Below, in pieces: positions 17,443 through 26,549 of a DNA stretch of 64,000 nt (positions are counted from its first letter, which is position 1; each line of letters begins with the position of its first letter). The translations under genes and the position numbers were made by a program. The notes under the pieces were generated by a model. That model had not been told where the DNA came from. It worked only from the letters and a program-made list of their open reading frames with translations, and made no database searches. This stretch comes from Lachnoclostridium sp. An138. Its GTDB lineage: Bacteria; Bacillota; Clostridia; Lachnospirales; Lachnospiraceae. The DNA is taken from positions 1 through 64,000 of the forward strand of contig NZ_NFLF01000001.1 in assembly GCF_002160765.1 (NCBI RefSeq), read 5' to 3'.

Positions 17443-17464
17443 GGAAGGGCCATCCGGTCCTTCC
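17443..17464 (-). promoter_or_regulatory. hairpin between fhs and fchA
   Basis: GGAAGGGCC and GGTCCTTCC pair through a four-base loop, about 40 bases after the fhs stop. There is no T-run. It could set fhs transcript ends or mRNA stability and so lower fchA-folD relative to fhs. Confidence 0.45.
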
Positions 17465-17501
17465 CGTCTGTGGTATTATGAAAGTTTATAATGGATAACC
17501 T

Positions 17502-19190
17502 TTAGAACAGGCCGCTGATCTTTCCGGTCTCGTCTACGTCGATTCTCTCTGCAGCCGGTACCTTCGGCAGACCAGGCATGGTCATGATCTCGCCGGTCAG
17601 AGCTACGATAAAGCCTGCGCCTGCGGAAATCTTCAGGTTGCGTACGGTTACCTCGAAGTCTGTGGGAGCGCCCAGCTTTGTCTGGTCGTCTGTCAGGCTG
17701 TACTGAGTCTTGGCTACGCAGATCGGGCAGTTGCCGAATCCGAGAGCCTCAAGCTCTTTCGCCTGCTTCTGAGCGTTCGCTGTCAGGACAACTCTCTTGC
17801 CGCCGTAGATCTTCTGTACGATCTGGTTCAGCTTATCCTCGATGCTTCCTTCCAGCTCATAGGAGAATGTGAAGTTATCGTTCGGCTGCTCGCAGAGACG
17901 AACTACTTCCTCAGCCAGCTTCACGCCGCCTTCGCCGCCTTTTGCCCATACCTGGGACAGAACTACGTTTACGCCGAGCTCCTTGCACTTCTTCTCTACC
18001 AGGTCGATCTCAGCCTGTGTATCGGTCGGGAACTCATTGATAGCTACTACGCAGGGCAGCTTGTATACGTTTGTGATATTGCTTACATGCTTCAGCAGGT
18101 TCGGAAGTCCTTTCTCCAGAGCCTCCAGGTTCTCATTGTTCAGGTCAGCCTTCGGAACTCCTCCGTTGTACTTCAGAGCACGAACGGTCGCTACGATAAC
18201 AACTGCGTTCGGCTTCAGGCCTGCCATACGGCACTTGATGTCCAGGAACTTCTCAGCACCCAGGTCTGCGCCGAAGCCTGCCTCGGTAACGGTGTAGTCA
18301 GCCAGCTTCAGAGCCATCTTGGTAGCTGTTACGGAGTTACATCCATGAGCGATGTTCGCGAAAGGTCCGCCGTGAACGATAGCCGGTGTATGCTCCAGAG
18401 TCTGTACCAGGTTCGGCTTCAGAGCGTCCTTCAGAAGAGCCGCCATAGCGCCCTGTGCGTTCAGATCGCCAGCTGTTACGGGCTTCTGCTCGGAAGCTTT
18501 TCCGTATGTATAGCCGATGATGATTCTCGCCAGTCTCTCCTTCAGGTCTGTGATATCGCTTGCCAGACACAGAACCGCCATAATCTCGGAAGCTACGGTG
18601 ATATCATAGCCGTCCTCTCTGGGCATTCCGTTGGTCTTTCCGCCAAGGCCATCCACGATGTTACGAAGCTGACGGTCATTCATGTCCACGCATCTTCTCC
18701 AGGTGATCTTTCTCGGGTCGATGTTCAGAGCGTTGCCCTGGAAAATATGGTTGTCAATCATGGCTGCCAGCAGGTTGTTGGCTGCTCCGATTGCATGGAA
18801 GTCGCCGGTGAAGTGAAGATTGATGTCCTCCATGGGCACTACCTGCGCGTATCCGCCGCCGGCAGCTCCTCCCTTTACACCGAATACAGGTCCCAGAGAC
18901 GGCTCACGAAGGGCTACCATAACCTTCTTGCCGATTTTCTGAAGTCCGTCTGCCAGTCCTACCGATGTGGTAGTCTTTCCTTCTCCTGCAGGGGTCGGGT
19001 TGATAGCCGTTACCAGAATCAGCTTGCCGTCCTCAGCGTTCGTCTCCTTTAACAGATTGTAGTCGATTTTCGCTTTGTACTTTCCGTACTGCTCCAGATA
19101 CTTGTCATCAATTCCCGCCTTCTCCGCAATCTGCGTAATCGGCAGCATCTCTGTCTCCTGTGCAATTTCAATGTCAGATTTGAATCCCAT
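17502..19190 (-). CDS. fhs: formate-tetrahydrofolate ligase
   Basis: A 562-residue enzyme that makes 10-formyl-THF from formate, THF and ATP, the entry step of the methyl branch of the Wood-Ljungdahl pathway and of purine/C1 supply. The P-loop [20 protein letters not shown] (near residue 67) and the family block [20 protein letters not shown] (near 96) are clear. Length fits the family. It heads the operon fhs-fchA-folD, giving the three enzymes from formate to methylene-THF. Confidence 0.97.
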   Translation of the reverse strand: MGFKSDIEIAQETEMLPITQIAEKAGIDDKYLEQYGKYKAKIDYNLLKETNAEDGKLILVTAINPTPAGEGKTTTSVGLADGLQKIGKKVMVALREPSLGPVFGVKGGAAGGGYAQVVPMEDINLHFTGDFHAIGAANNLLAAMIDNHIFQGNALNIDPRKITWRRCVDMNDRQLRNIVDGLGGKTNGMPREDGYDITVASEIMAVLCLASDITDLKERLARIIIGYTYGKASEQKPVTAGDLNAQGAMAALLKDALKPNLVQTLEHTPAIVHGGPFANIAHGCNSVTATKMALKLADYTVTEAGFGADLGAEKFLDIKCRMAGLKPNAVVIVATVRALKYNGGVPKADLNNENLEALEKGLPNLLKHVSNITNVYKLPCVVAINEFPTDTQAEIDLVEKKCKELGVNVVLSQVWAKGGEGGVKLAEEVVRLCEQPNDNFTFSYELEGSIEDKLNQIVQKIYGGKRVVLTANAQKQAKELEALGFGNCPICVAKTQYSLTDDQTKLGAPTDFEVTVRNLKISAGAGFIVALTGEIMTMPGLPKVPAAERIDVDETGKISGLF

Positions 19191-19297
19191 TTTGAAACTT
19201 CTCCTTTCATTGTGCGCGTCCGTGCATATCGGACAGCCATCTTTTCTGTAGATAATTTAACAATCCCCTGTGGACTTGTCTCATCTACTATGTGTTC
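19191..19297 (-). promoter_or_regulatory. structured leader of the fhs operon
   Basis: Near the predicted 5' end, GTAGAT and ATCTAC can pair. Inside them ACAAGTCC and GGGATTGT pair with one mismatch around an ACAG loop. A second hairpin (GTCCG/CGGAC) follows before the AAAGGAG ribosome site. The fold is compact and nested, as in small regulatory RNAs. It does not match the known THF riboswitch sequence blocks, so the ligand, if any, is unknown. Confidence 0.4.
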
Positions 19298-19350
19298 ATT
19301 ATATTGCACAGTCAAACATCCGACAATCATACAAACTGTCGGATGTTTGA
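19298..19350 (-). promoter_or_regulatory. fhs promoter overlapped by a 14-bp inverted repeat
   Basis: TTGTCG (19321-19326) and TATAAT (19298-19303) are 17 bases apart. TCAAACATCCGACA (19312-19325) and TGTCGGATGTTTGA (19337-19350) are perfect inverted arms around 11 bases and cover the -35 element. The repeat can end the upstream transcript (stop at 19383) or act as an operator, or both. Confidence 0.6.
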
Positions 19351-19382
19351 TATTCTTTTCACAATCTGATTTTACTCATTTT

Positions 19383-20924
19383 TTACAGGGAAATTACGGT
19401 TCCATTCAGGGAAATACTTTCGATTTCCTCCACATTTACGACGCTTTCCCAGAGAATCCTGTATTTTCCGGTATTCCCTTCGCTTCTTTCCTCCCGCATT
19501 TCCTGAGCTCCGATCTGGCTTCCATTTTTCAGATTCAACATGGCGCTCTCCAAAACCGGGGTTTCATCCGACAAAGTGTCAAATTCGACCAGCGCAGACA
19601 CCGGGGAAACTGCAATTTTTTTCACCGGCAGGCCGGAAGCCTGATTTTCCCCGTTAAATGCCCATGTTTTCATGGTTTCTTCATAGTTTACCGTAAAATT
19701 CAGTTCCCAGATCCCGGAAACGAGTTCTTCATAAGATCCGGTTCCTCCAAGGGCCAGAACAGCGTTTTTCAGCTGATTTTCGCCGATATTGTTAAAACAG
19801 TAACGGCGGGCAGTAATTGTCTCCTGGCCGGGAGCTCCCGAGAGATCACTCTGGCCGTCAAGCTCCGGAAACAGATACTGCGCATAGTCCTCTCCAATGG
19901 ATGTCGATTCAGAAGAAGCAGAAAGTTCCTGCCCCGTCCGGGCATCCACCAGCAGCAGCGGCTTCTGATCCAGCAGGCTGTCTGTCAGCTCCCCGCCGAG
20001 CTCCAGGTTCAGAAGGAGGCAGTCCTGCCCGGAAGCATCCGTCCAAATTCCCAGATTCGAGAGAGCCGCTTCCGGAAATGTATCGGAAAAGCGGATTCTT
20101 TTGTCTGTCCGGGCTGCGATAAAGCTTTGATGGGAAACCTCATTTCCGTCCTCGTCTGCCTCGACGCTGCTCCCCGTCTCCGCTATGCTGCCCTCCGCCA
20201 GCGGTTCAAATTCTGTCATCAGCTCTCCAAGCGTCCTGTCCATGCCCATATCGACCACCTCGTTCGTTCCCATCAGGAGATTGGAAAGGGAGAGGGATAC
20301 CTGCTTCCCATTCAAATCTGTATCACAGGTTTCCGCCAGAAGAAAGACTGCTTTCCCCTGAACGCTTCCGTCATCGATCCGTGTAAGCGCGCAGCGCTGC
20401 CTCTCCCCGCCTTCCACCTGAAGCCACACCTCTTCAAATGTATAGGATTTGAGAACTTCCTCCTGCTCTTTGCTGAAAGCAGCGCCATCCTCTGTCTCCA
20501 CATCGATCGCGGCATAGAGAGCGTTTCCATCGCTGACCGTTCCCCGTACAGTCAGCTTCAGCCCATTCCCCGAGGCTTCCTCATAAATTGCATTTCCCGC
20601 ACTAGCAAGAAACGCGTCGTCTGAGGAAAGGGGGACGGTTCCCTGAGCCTTCCCGGCTTCTGCGGCTTCTCCTTCGCCGGAAACCGCCTGGCGCCGGAAA
20701 AACCCCTGAAAGATATCGTTGAGATCAAAAGCAGCCGCGGCCGTCACGGAAAGACAGAGTACCATAGCGGCTATGCAGGCTGCCAGAATTCCCGGCCGCA
20801 GAGTTCTTTTTCCCGTTCTTCTTTTCTGCTCTTCCTCTTTCAAAATCTGTGCAATCAGCGCGTCACGCGTCTGCTGGTCCGGTTCGATTCCTGAAAATGC
20901 TTTCTTATATTCCTTTATACTCAT
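19383..20924 (-). CDS. DUF4179-type membrane protein, probable anti-sigma factor
   Basis: A 513-residue protein. The N-terminal ~40 residues are charged (KEYKKAFSGIEPDQQTRDAL), followed by a single membrane helix (about residues 46-68) and a large extracytoplasmic domain of ~440 residues rich in beta-strand patterns. This fits DUF4179-containing proteins encoded after ECF sigma genes in Firmicutes, thought to hold the sigma factor at the membrane. It follows the sigma gene at 20972 by 47 bases, so the pair is probably co-transcribed. The extracellular signal is unknown. Confidence 0.75.
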   Translation of the reverse strand: MSIKEYKKAFSGIEPDQQTRDALIAQILKEEEQKRRTGKRTLRPGILAACIAAMVLCLSVTAAAAFDLNDIFQGFFRRQAVSGEGEAAEAGKAQGTVPLSSDDAFLASAGNAIYEEASGNGLKLTVRGTVSDGNALYAAIDVETEDGAAFSKEQEEVLKSYTFEEVWLQVEGGERQRCALTRIDDGSVQGKAVFLLAETCDTDLNGKQVSLSLSNLLMGTNEVVDMGMDRTLGELMTEFEPLAEGSIAETGSSVEADEDGNEVSHQSFIAARTDKRIRFSDTFPEAALSNLGIWTDASGQDCLLLNLELGGELTDSLLDQKPLLLVDARTGQELSASSESTSIGEDYAQYLFPELDGQSDLSGAPGQETITARRYCFNNIGENQLKNAVLALGGTGSYEELVSGIWELNFTVNYEETMKTWAFNGENQASGLPVKKIAVSPVSALVEFDTLSDETPVLESAMLNLKNGSQIGAQEMREERSEGNTGKYRILWESVVNVEEIESISLNGTVISL

Positions 20925-20971
20925 GTATGTTCCTCCTGTTTCCTGCAGCTTTTGCTGCCATCCGCTGTTTC

Positions 20972-21493
20972 CTACAGCCTGGCGCAGACCGTCTCCATCT
21001 CAGTCAGCGCGTCCCTCAGCTTCGCCCGCGCCCGGTTCAGCCTGGTCGTGACCGTCGTCGCCTTCTCTCCTGTCAGCTCCGCGATTTCCCGGACCGAATA
21101 CCCCTCGTAATAAAACAGGTGAATCACAGTCCGATATTTGGCCGGGAGAGCCATGACTGCCGCAAACAGCTCACTTTGCTCCTGAGGCACATAGACGGCC
21201 TCATCTCCCAGCGTATTTTCCTCCAGGGGAGCCGTCCTCCGGAACCAGGAAGAGGCGCAGAGATTCTTACAGCAGTTGATGGTGGTCCGGATAAACCAGG
21301 CTTTTTCGTGCTCCCCGTCTGCAAACTCCGGTTTTTTCCGGAAATAGCGCAGAAAAACCTCCTGGTAGATATCATCGGCGTCCTGCTTATTGCGCAGATA
21401 GGAATAAGCCAGCTTGTACACGGTTTTCTCATATTTTTCTATCAGGGCTTCTATCTGCCGCTGTCTTTCATTTGGTATGAATCCATTTGGCAT
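20972..21493 (-). CDS. ECF-type RNA polymerase sigma factor
   Basis: A 173-residue sigma-70-family protein. Region 2 is visible as YKLAYSYLRNKQDADDIYQE with the following VFLRYFRKKP helix. Region 4 reads LPAKYRTVIHLFYYEGYSVR, then EIAELTGEKATTVTTRLNRA. AAGGAGG lies eight bases before the start. It is paired with the DUF4179 protein downstream, the usual sigma/anti-sigma arrangement. Upstream GTGACA and TATTAT, 18 bases apart, form a possible promoter around 21512-21541. Confidence 0.9.
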   Translation of the reverse strand: MPNGFIPNERQRQIEALIEKYEKTVYKLAYSYLRNKQDADDIYQEVFLRYFRKKPEFADGEHEKAWFIRTTINCCKNLCASSWFRRTAPLEENTLGDEAVYVPQEQSELFAAVMALPAKYRTVIHLFYYEGYSVREIAELTGEKATTVTTRLNRARAKLRDALTEMETVCARL

Positions 21494-21562
21494 GAATCGT
21501 TCCTCCTTACAGGCCTGTACCTATAATACCGGCGAACAGGGAAAAATGTCACAGGAAAATAA

Positions 21563-21601
21563 AAACAGAGCAGAATTTTTTTATAAGGCTCTGCTCTGTT
21601 T
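21563..21601 (-). terminator. terminator of MATE gene
   Basis: AAACAGAGCAGA and TCTGCTCTGTTT are perfect 12-base arms, followed on the minus strand by TTTTTATTTT. It lies 58 bases after the MATE stop. Confidence 0.85.
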
Positions 21602-21658
21602 CCATAAAAGGTCTGTTTATAGAAATATCTGTTTCTATTTTCCGGGTATCCGTTTTTT

Positions 21659-23014
21659 TCAGAGTCCCTCCGTCCTCCTCATCCTTCGGTAAAAGCCGCC
21701 TGCCGCGGCCAGCGACACCGTATCCACAACCGGCTGTACCCACATGCAGCCGTAGAGGCCGAACAGGCCGTTCATCAGAAACAGCAGCGGGATATCCAGA
21801 ACACCTTTGCGGAGCACGGAGCAGACCATAGACGCCTTAAATTTTCCCATCGCCTGGAACTGGATAATCATGGGATAGCATACCGACATCATAGGCATGG
21901 CTGTCACCATACACCTTAAAAATCCCGCGCCGTATCCGATTGTGACAGAATCGCTGATAAAAAGTGAGACAAGCTGCGGCGCAAAAAATTCATAAACCGC
22001 CAGGCAGAGCAGGGAAAATCCAAGAGACACTGCGCAGCCCAATCGGAAGATACCTCTCCTCCTCTCCTGGTTTCCGGAAGAATAATTGTAGGCCAGGAGC
22101 GGCAGAAGTCCATTCGACACACCGATGGAAAAATACAGCGGAAGCTGGTCGAGCTTCTTCACGATTCCCAGAGCCGCCACCGCCTCTGTCGTATACTGTG
22201 AGACGAATCTGGACTGGGCCGCAATCGCCACCACGGTAAGCGCGTACTGCACAGCCGAAGGAAAGCCACTGACGAGAATGGCTCTGATATACCGGTCCGC
22301 GCACCGCAGTCTGGACAGACTGATATTGACCACTGTCTTTTTCCGGTTCCAGGCAATAAAAGCCAGGAAAAACAGGGCTGCGGCCAGGTTGGAAAGGGCC
22401 GTGGCGATGCCCGCCCCGGCCGCTCCCAGTCCCAGAAACCGGGGCAGCACAAAGAAGGGGTCCAGAACGATATTCAGAAGCCCGCCCATGGATACGCCCG
22501 CCGCGGCAGCGGCCGCCTTTCCCTCCGCCCGCACAAGGTTGGATAAAAGCGTATTCAGAATGGTTCCCGGGCCTCCTATGACCACCACCCACAATGCATA
22601 GCGGTACGCGGTGTCAAAAATCTCCGGCCCTGCCCCGCAGAGCATCAGGATGGGACGGGCAAAGAGCAGGAACAGAAGAGAGAACAGAACTGCGCATCCA
22701 AGCCCTCCCCAAAAGGACAGGGCTGCGATGCCTTTTGCGGCTTCCGTATCCTTCTTCCCCAGGGCTCTGGACAGAGCGCTGGCTCCTCCTACGCCGAACA
22801 GGTTGGAGATGGCCGTAAGCATCACAAAGGAGGAATATACCACCGTGATGGTTGCCGTCTCCTTCGGATCATCCAGCATGCCCACAAAATAAGTGTCTGC
22901 CAGATTATAGACAAGGGCAATCATCTGGCTGGCTATGGCCGGTATAATCTGCCTGCCTACCGCCCGTGGAATGGGCATATGCTCAAACACTTCTGTTCTG
23001 TCCGCTCTGCTCAT
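21659..23014 (-). CDS. MATE-family efflux transporter
   Basis: A 451-residue membrane protein with about twelve hydrophobic segments. The family start IPRAVGRQIIPAIASQMIAL is followed by VYNLADTYFVGML, and the second half repeats the fold. MATE proteins export drugs, toxins or metabolites using Na+ or H+ gradients. The start at 23014 is preferred because AAAGGAG lies ~11 bases upstream and the length is then normal; a 48-residue N-terminal extension is possible but unlikely. It is a single-gene unit. Confidence 0.9.
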   Translation of the reverse strand: MSRADRTEVFEHMPIPRAVGRQIIPAIASQMIALVYNLADTYFVGMLDDPKETATITVVYSSFVMLTAISNLFGVGGASALSRALGKKDTEAAKGIAALSFWGGLGCAVLFSLLFLLFARPILMLCGAGPEIFDTAYRYALWVVVIGGPGTILNTLLSNLVRAEGKAAAAAAGVSMGGLLNIVLDPFFVLPRFLGLGAAGAGIATALSNLAAALFFLAFIAWNRKKTVVNISLSRLRCADRYIRAILVSGFPSAVQYALTVVAIAAQSRFVSQYTTEAVAALGIVKKLDQLPLYFSIGVSNGLLPLLAYNYSSGNQERRRGIFRLGCAVSLGFSLLCLAVYEFFAPQLVSLFISDSVTIGYGAGFLRCMVTAMPMMSVCYPMIIQFQAMGKFKASMVCSVLRKGVLDIPLLFLMNGLFGLYGCMWVQPVVDTVSLAAAGGFYRRMRRTEGL

Positions 23015-23159
23015 GGGTCCCAACACTCCTTTGCCGCCCTTCAGGGCCGGTTTTCTGTTATTTTCCCGCATCCGCCGGGAGTTATACCTGTTACTACTAT
23101 AAGCGCGCCCTATCCCGCAATAGAACCCTCTGCGGCAAATATCCGCAGGGCGCACCAAA

Positions 23160-23197
23160 AAACCTGACCATATTTCTCACGAAATACAGTCAGGTTT
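23160..23197 (-). terminator. terminator of flavin reductase gene
   Basis: AAACCTGAC pairs with GTCAGGTTT, with an inner GTATTTC/GAAATAT stem, and a T6 run follows on the minus strand. It lies about 85 bases after the stop. Confidence 0.8.
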
Positions 23198-23280
23198 CGC
23201 CGTCTATTCTGCCAGCCGGCAGCGTTTCCGTGTTTGCGCGCCTTTCGCTTCTCCGGCAGTCCGCAGTCTCTGCGTTTTTT

Positions 23281-23778
23281 TCAGCGCACCAGAACCTTCT
23301 CAATCTCCGCAATATACAGGGTATGATAATCCTTATCCGGATACCATCTCTCATCGCAGGACTTGTCAATAAAGCAGGAAGGGTCGTAAGGCTGAGCATA
23401 CAGCTTGCGGCAGATGAGCACCGTATCAGCCTCCCCGAAATAAGGAGTGCCGTCTTCGCGCTCCACAGTCAGGCCGGATTTGGCCACCTTGTCCTCGTCC
23501 CTTCCGGATACGGTTCCAAGATAGTTCAGCGTCTTCCGGCGCTCTCCGCCCAGTACGGACAGGGAGAAGGTCTCACCCGCGTCTACGAATTCTTTTGTAT
23601 ACCGCTGGGGACGCAGCACGATAAAGGCCACGTCTTTTCCCCACATGACGCCCAGTCCGCCCCAGGAAGCCGTCATCGTATTGACCTTTCCTTCCTTCTC
23701 GGCTGTAACCAGAAGCCATTCCTTCCCTATCATGGAAAATACATTTTTGTTCAGTTCTTCCGGTTTTATCACTTTCAT
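23281..23778 (-). CDS. flavin reductase-like FMN-binding protein
   Basis: A 165-residue protein of the flavoredoxin/NAD(P)H:flavin oxidoreductase type. The pattern WLLVTAEKEGKVNTMTASWG (residues ~20-40) and VAFIVLRPQRYTKEFVDAGE match the FMN-binding split barrel. It probably moves electrons between FMN and small proteins in the cytoplasm. It appears to be monocistronic. Its partner and substrate are not evident. Confidence 0.85.
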   Translation of the reverse strand: MKVIKPEELNKNVFSMIGKEWLLVTAEKEGKVNTMTASWGGLGVMWGKDVAFIVLRPQRYTKEFVDAGETFSLSVLGGERRKTLNYLGTVSGRDEDKVAKSGLTVEREDGTPYFGEADTVLICRKLYAQPYDPSCFIDKSCDERWYPDKDYHTLYIAEIEKVLVR

Positions 23779-23797
23779 GCTTCTCTATCCTTTCCAC

Positions 23798-23821
23798 AGG
23801 CCCTCGTCTGTATCAGGGCCT
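23798..23821 (-). terminator. hairpin after trpS
   Basis: AGGCCCT and AGGGCCT pair around a ten-base loop 19 bases after the trpS stop. No T-run follows, so termination may be weak. Confidence 0.4.
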
Positions 23822-23839
23822 TCTCACGCCAGTCCTGTC

Positions 23840-24844
23840 TTACCGGATTCTCTCCGGAAAACCTATTTTCTTCTGCACCTTACGCAGTGTCTTGTTCGCA
23901 AAATACTGCGCTTTCTCGGCATTATTCTTAATCACGGAATCAATGTAGGCCTTATCCTTGGAAAGCTCCGCCACCCGGTCCTGCAGAGGCTTCAGAACAG
24001 CCACAACAGCCTCTCCTACCGCAGGCTTGAACTCGGCATAGCCTTTTCCATCAAACTCACGCACCACTTCATCGGGAGCCTTTCCCGTGCAGGCACAGTA
24101 AATATTGATCAGGTTCTTGATGCCCGGCTGCTCGTCACGGTAGAGAATCTGTCCCTCCGAATCTGTGACCGCGCGCTTGAACTTGCGCATAATCATATCC
24201 GGATCATCCATCAGATAGATGCTTCCGTTCGGATTTTCATCGGATTTGGACATTTTCTTGGACGGGTCCTGCAGGCTCATGATCTTGGCGCCCACTTTAC
24301 CGATATAAGCCTCCGGAATCGTAAAGACGTCTCCGTATATTCCATTGAAACGCTGGGCGATATCACGGGTCAGCTCCAGATGCTGCATCTGATCAATTCC
24401 CACCGGAACCACATCCGCCTGATACAGCAGAATATCCGCCGCCATCAGAACCGGATAAGTAAAGAGCCCCGCATTGATATTATCCGCATGCTTGGCCGCC
24501 TTATCCTTGAACTGGGTCATGCGGTTCAGCTCTCCCATATAAGTAAAGCAGTCCAGAATCCAGGCCAGCTCCGCATGGCCTGATACATGGGACTGATAGT
24601 AAATGCAGTTCTTCTCCGGATCAAGCCCCGCCGCGATATACAGGGTCAGAAGCGCCCGCGCCCTCTTACGCAGCACCGCCGGGTCCTGGCGGACAGTAAT
24701 GGAATGCATATCCACCACGCTGTAAAAGCATTCATACTCATCACTTAAAGTCACCCAGTTTTTCAGGGCTCCCAGATAATTTCCCAGTGTCAGGTTTCCT
24801 GTCGCCTGCATTCCGCTGAACAGAACCTTCTTATCACCTATCAT
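23840..24844 (-). CDS. trpS: tryptophanyl-tRNA synthetase
   Basis: A 334-residue class I aminoacyl-tRNA synthetase that charges tRNA-Trp. The HIGH-equivalent motif lies in TGNLTLGNYLGALKNW near residue 16, and the KMSKS loop in SKKMSKSDENPNGSIY near 194. Length fits the bacterial enzyme. It begins 13 bases after the mgtE stop, so it is probably translated from the mgtE transcript. No tryptophan T-box is seen in front of it, which is unusual for a clostridial trpS. Confidence 0.96.
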   Translation of the reverse strand: MIGDKKVLFSGMQATGNLTLGNYLGALKNWVTLSDEYECFYSVVDMHSITVRQDPAVLRKRARALLTLYIAAGLDPEKNCIYYQSHVSGHAELAWILDCFTYMGELNRMTQFKDKAAKHADNINAGLFTYPVLMAADILLYQADVVPVGIDQMQHLELTRDIAQRFNGIYGDVFTIPEAYIGKVGAKIMSLQDPSKKMSKSDENPNGSIYLMDDPDMIMRKFKRAVTDSEGQILYRDEQPGIKNLINIYCACTGKAPDEVVREFDGKGYAEFKPAVGEAVVAVLKPLQDRVAELSKDKAYIDSVIKNNAEKAQYFANKTLRKVQKKIGFPERIR

Positions 24845-24857
24845 TTTCTTTTTCCTC

Positions 24858-26210
24858 CTATATATTCAGCAAGCCGCAGGCCACTTTAAAAAAGATCAGC
24901 AGACTGCAGGCATCCACAATCGTCGTAATCAGGGGCGCCGCCATAATAGCAGGGTCCATCTTCATCTTCTCAGCCAGCATGGGCAGAAGGCAGCCGATAA
25001 TCTTGGCCAGCACCACTGCCAGCAGAAGGGAAAGCACCACGGAAAGACTTAAGAGCGGTCTGCCGGGAAACTGCAGGATCAGCCGCACAAAATTGGCTCC
25101 TGCCAGCACAAGTCCGCAGAGTATGCCTACCCTGAATTCCTTCCACAATACCCGGAACACATCCTTCAGCTCGATATCTCCCACCGCCATACCGCGGATC
25201 ACCATGGTACTGCTCTGGTTGCCGCAGTTTCCACTGGTATCCATCACCATGGGAATAAAGCTCAGAAGCAGCGGCAGTACCTGAATGGCGTCTTCGTAGT
25301 TCATCAGAATGCTTCCTGTGAGAACGGAAGCAAACATCAGAAGCAGCAGCCAGGGAAGACGGTTTTTCGTCAGCTCCAGCACCCCGGTCTTCAGATAGGG
25401 CTTTTCGGACGGAAACATAGCCGCCATTTTCTCGAAGTCCTCGGTAGCCTCCTGCTCCATAACCTCCACCGCGTCATCTACCGTGACGATGCCGACCAGA
25501 CGGTCCTCGTGATCCACCACCGGAAGGCAGAGCAGATCATATTTATTGAAAGTCTCTACCACATCTTCCCGGTCCTCTGTAGTAACCGCATAGATGACAT
25601 TTTCATCCATAATATCCTTGATGACCGTATTGTAGGGACTCATCAGCAGATCCTTCACGGTGACTACTCCCTGCAGACGGCGCTTGCTGTCCGTCACAAA
25701 GCAGGTATAGATGGTCTCTTTGTCTACGCCGTTTTCCCTTATATAAGCAAAGGCCTGCTCCACGGTCATATTCCGCTTCAGACCGATATACTCAGCTGTC
25801 ATGATGCTTCCCGCGCTGTTTTCCGGATACTGAAGAAACTGGTTGATCAGATTTCTTGTCTCCGGCGTGGCATTCTGAAGCACACGCTTGACGACGATAG
25901 CCGGCAGCTCCTCCAGCATATCTACCGCATCGTCCACATAAAGGTCTTCGATGATTTTTCCCAGCTCATAATCTGTAATGCTGTTGATAATATGTTCCTG
26001 ATCTTCCACCTCCAGGAACGAAAATACATCTGCCGCCAGCTCTTTTGGCAGCATCCGAAACACAAGAACCTTCTTTTCCGGCTCCTGCTCTTCCACAAAC
26101 TCCGCGATGTCCACCTCATTCATATCGGCCATTGTCTCACGGAGCTTCCGGAACTGACGGCTCTCCAGAAGAGAGTCCAGTTCCTCCCGATCAAAATTTC
26201 CCATTGCCAT
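24858..26210 (-). CDS. mgtE: magnesium transporter MgtE
   Basis: A 450-residue Mg2+ channel. An N-terminal superhelical domain (residues ~1-125) is followed by a pair of CBS domains (~130-255), the plug helix, and five membrane helices at the C-terminus. The pore block with the essential Asp (PPLITTIVDACSLLIFF in the variant form APLITTIVDACS) is at the end. GAGGAGG lies eight bases before the ATG at 26210. The preceding leader (26211-26437) can fold so as to cover this ribosome site. trpS follows in the same unit. Confidence 0.95.
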   Translation of the reverse strand: MAMGNFDREELDSLLESRQFRKLRETMADMNEVDIAEFVEEQEPEKKVLVFRMLPKELAADVFSFLEVEDQEHIINSITDYELGKIIEDLYVDDAVDMLEELPAIVVKRVLQNATPETRNLINQFLQYPENSAGSIMTAEYIGLKRNMTVEQAFAYIRENGVDKETIYTCFVTDSKRRLQGVVTVKDLLMSPYNTVIKDIMDENVIYAVTTEDREDVVETFNKYDLLCLPVVDHEDRLVGIVTVDDAVEVMEQEATEDFEKMAAMFPSEKPYLKTGVLELTKNRLPWLLLLMFASVLTGSILMNYEDAIQVLPLLLSFIPMVMDTSGNCGNQSSTMVIRGMAVGDIELKDVFRVLWKEFRVGILCGLVLAGANFVRLILQFPGRPLLSLSVVLSLLLAVVLAKIIGCLLPMLAEKMKMDPAIMAAPLITTIVDACSLLIFFKVACGLLNI

Positions 26211-26437
26211 GCCAATCTCCTCCTCACGTCGGGAACAGGCATGACAATTCTATCTTCTGAGATCCCGCCTCTGTAAAGCAGATCTCCATTCAGAAGAGTC
26301 CATGCCTGCATCTATTCTATTCTGTCTTAAGCTGCAACTTCGACCTCGCCCGTCCACGGACTCTTCACATCCTTTTTTCGCATAAATTAGACACCGCATT
26401 CCGGTTTTTCCCGAACTGGCCGGATACCATGCCCGCA
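26211..26437 (-). promoter_or_regulatory. candidate riboswitch-like leader of mgtE
   Basis: A ~227-nt leader with switchable helices. GAAGAGUCC pairs with GGACUCUUC (plus-strand 26358-26366 and 26293-26301), enclosing 56 nt. CAUGCC (26238-26246 with flanks) can pair with the start-codon region (26205-26213; nine pairs, one wobble) and enclose the GAGGAGG site. The same bases can instead pair perfectly over eight positions with CAGGCAUG at 26301-26308, which adjoins the first helix. A GAGAUC/GAUCUC hairpin separates them. The M-box (ykoK) sequence blocks were looked for and not found. Confidence 0.5.
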
Positions 26438-26443
26438 ATCTTT

Positions 26444-26473
26444 ATATTAACACCAAACGGCGGCTACCGTCAA
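26444..26473 (-). promoter_or_regulatory. mgtE promoter
   Basis: TTGACG (26468-26473) and TAATAT (26444-26449) with an 18-base spacer. The -35 lies inside the loop of the upstream gene's terminator hairpin. Confidence 0.55.
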
Positions 26474-26488
26474 CCAGTAACCGCCGTT
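26456..26488 (-). terminator. terminator of BASS transporter gene
   Basis: Twelve-base arms AACGGCGGTTAC and GTAGCCGCCGTT (one wobble), nine-base loop, followed by TTTGGTGTT. It lies 62 bases after the stop at 26550. Confidence 0.7.
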
Positions 26489-26549
26489 ACATTTGTAAAC
26501 TTTTTCACTGCTGTTTTCTTTTCCCACAGCAGCGCTTCATTTCCCGAGT

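Noticed and set aside
19191-19300. Canonical THF riboswitch before fhs
   Set aside because: Only the opening AGUAGAUGA resembles it; the pairing partners and the rest of the consensus are absent.
19049-19330. Small gene overlapping the fhs start
   Set aside because: It is an out-of-frame shadow across the fhs leader and promoter; its low-complexity Arg-rich translation is typical of frame shadows.
26211-26437. M-box (ykoK) magnesium riboswitch before mgtE
   Set aside because: The conserved M-box blocks (GUUAGGUGAGGCUCC and others) were not found; the leader is kept only as an unassigned candidate.
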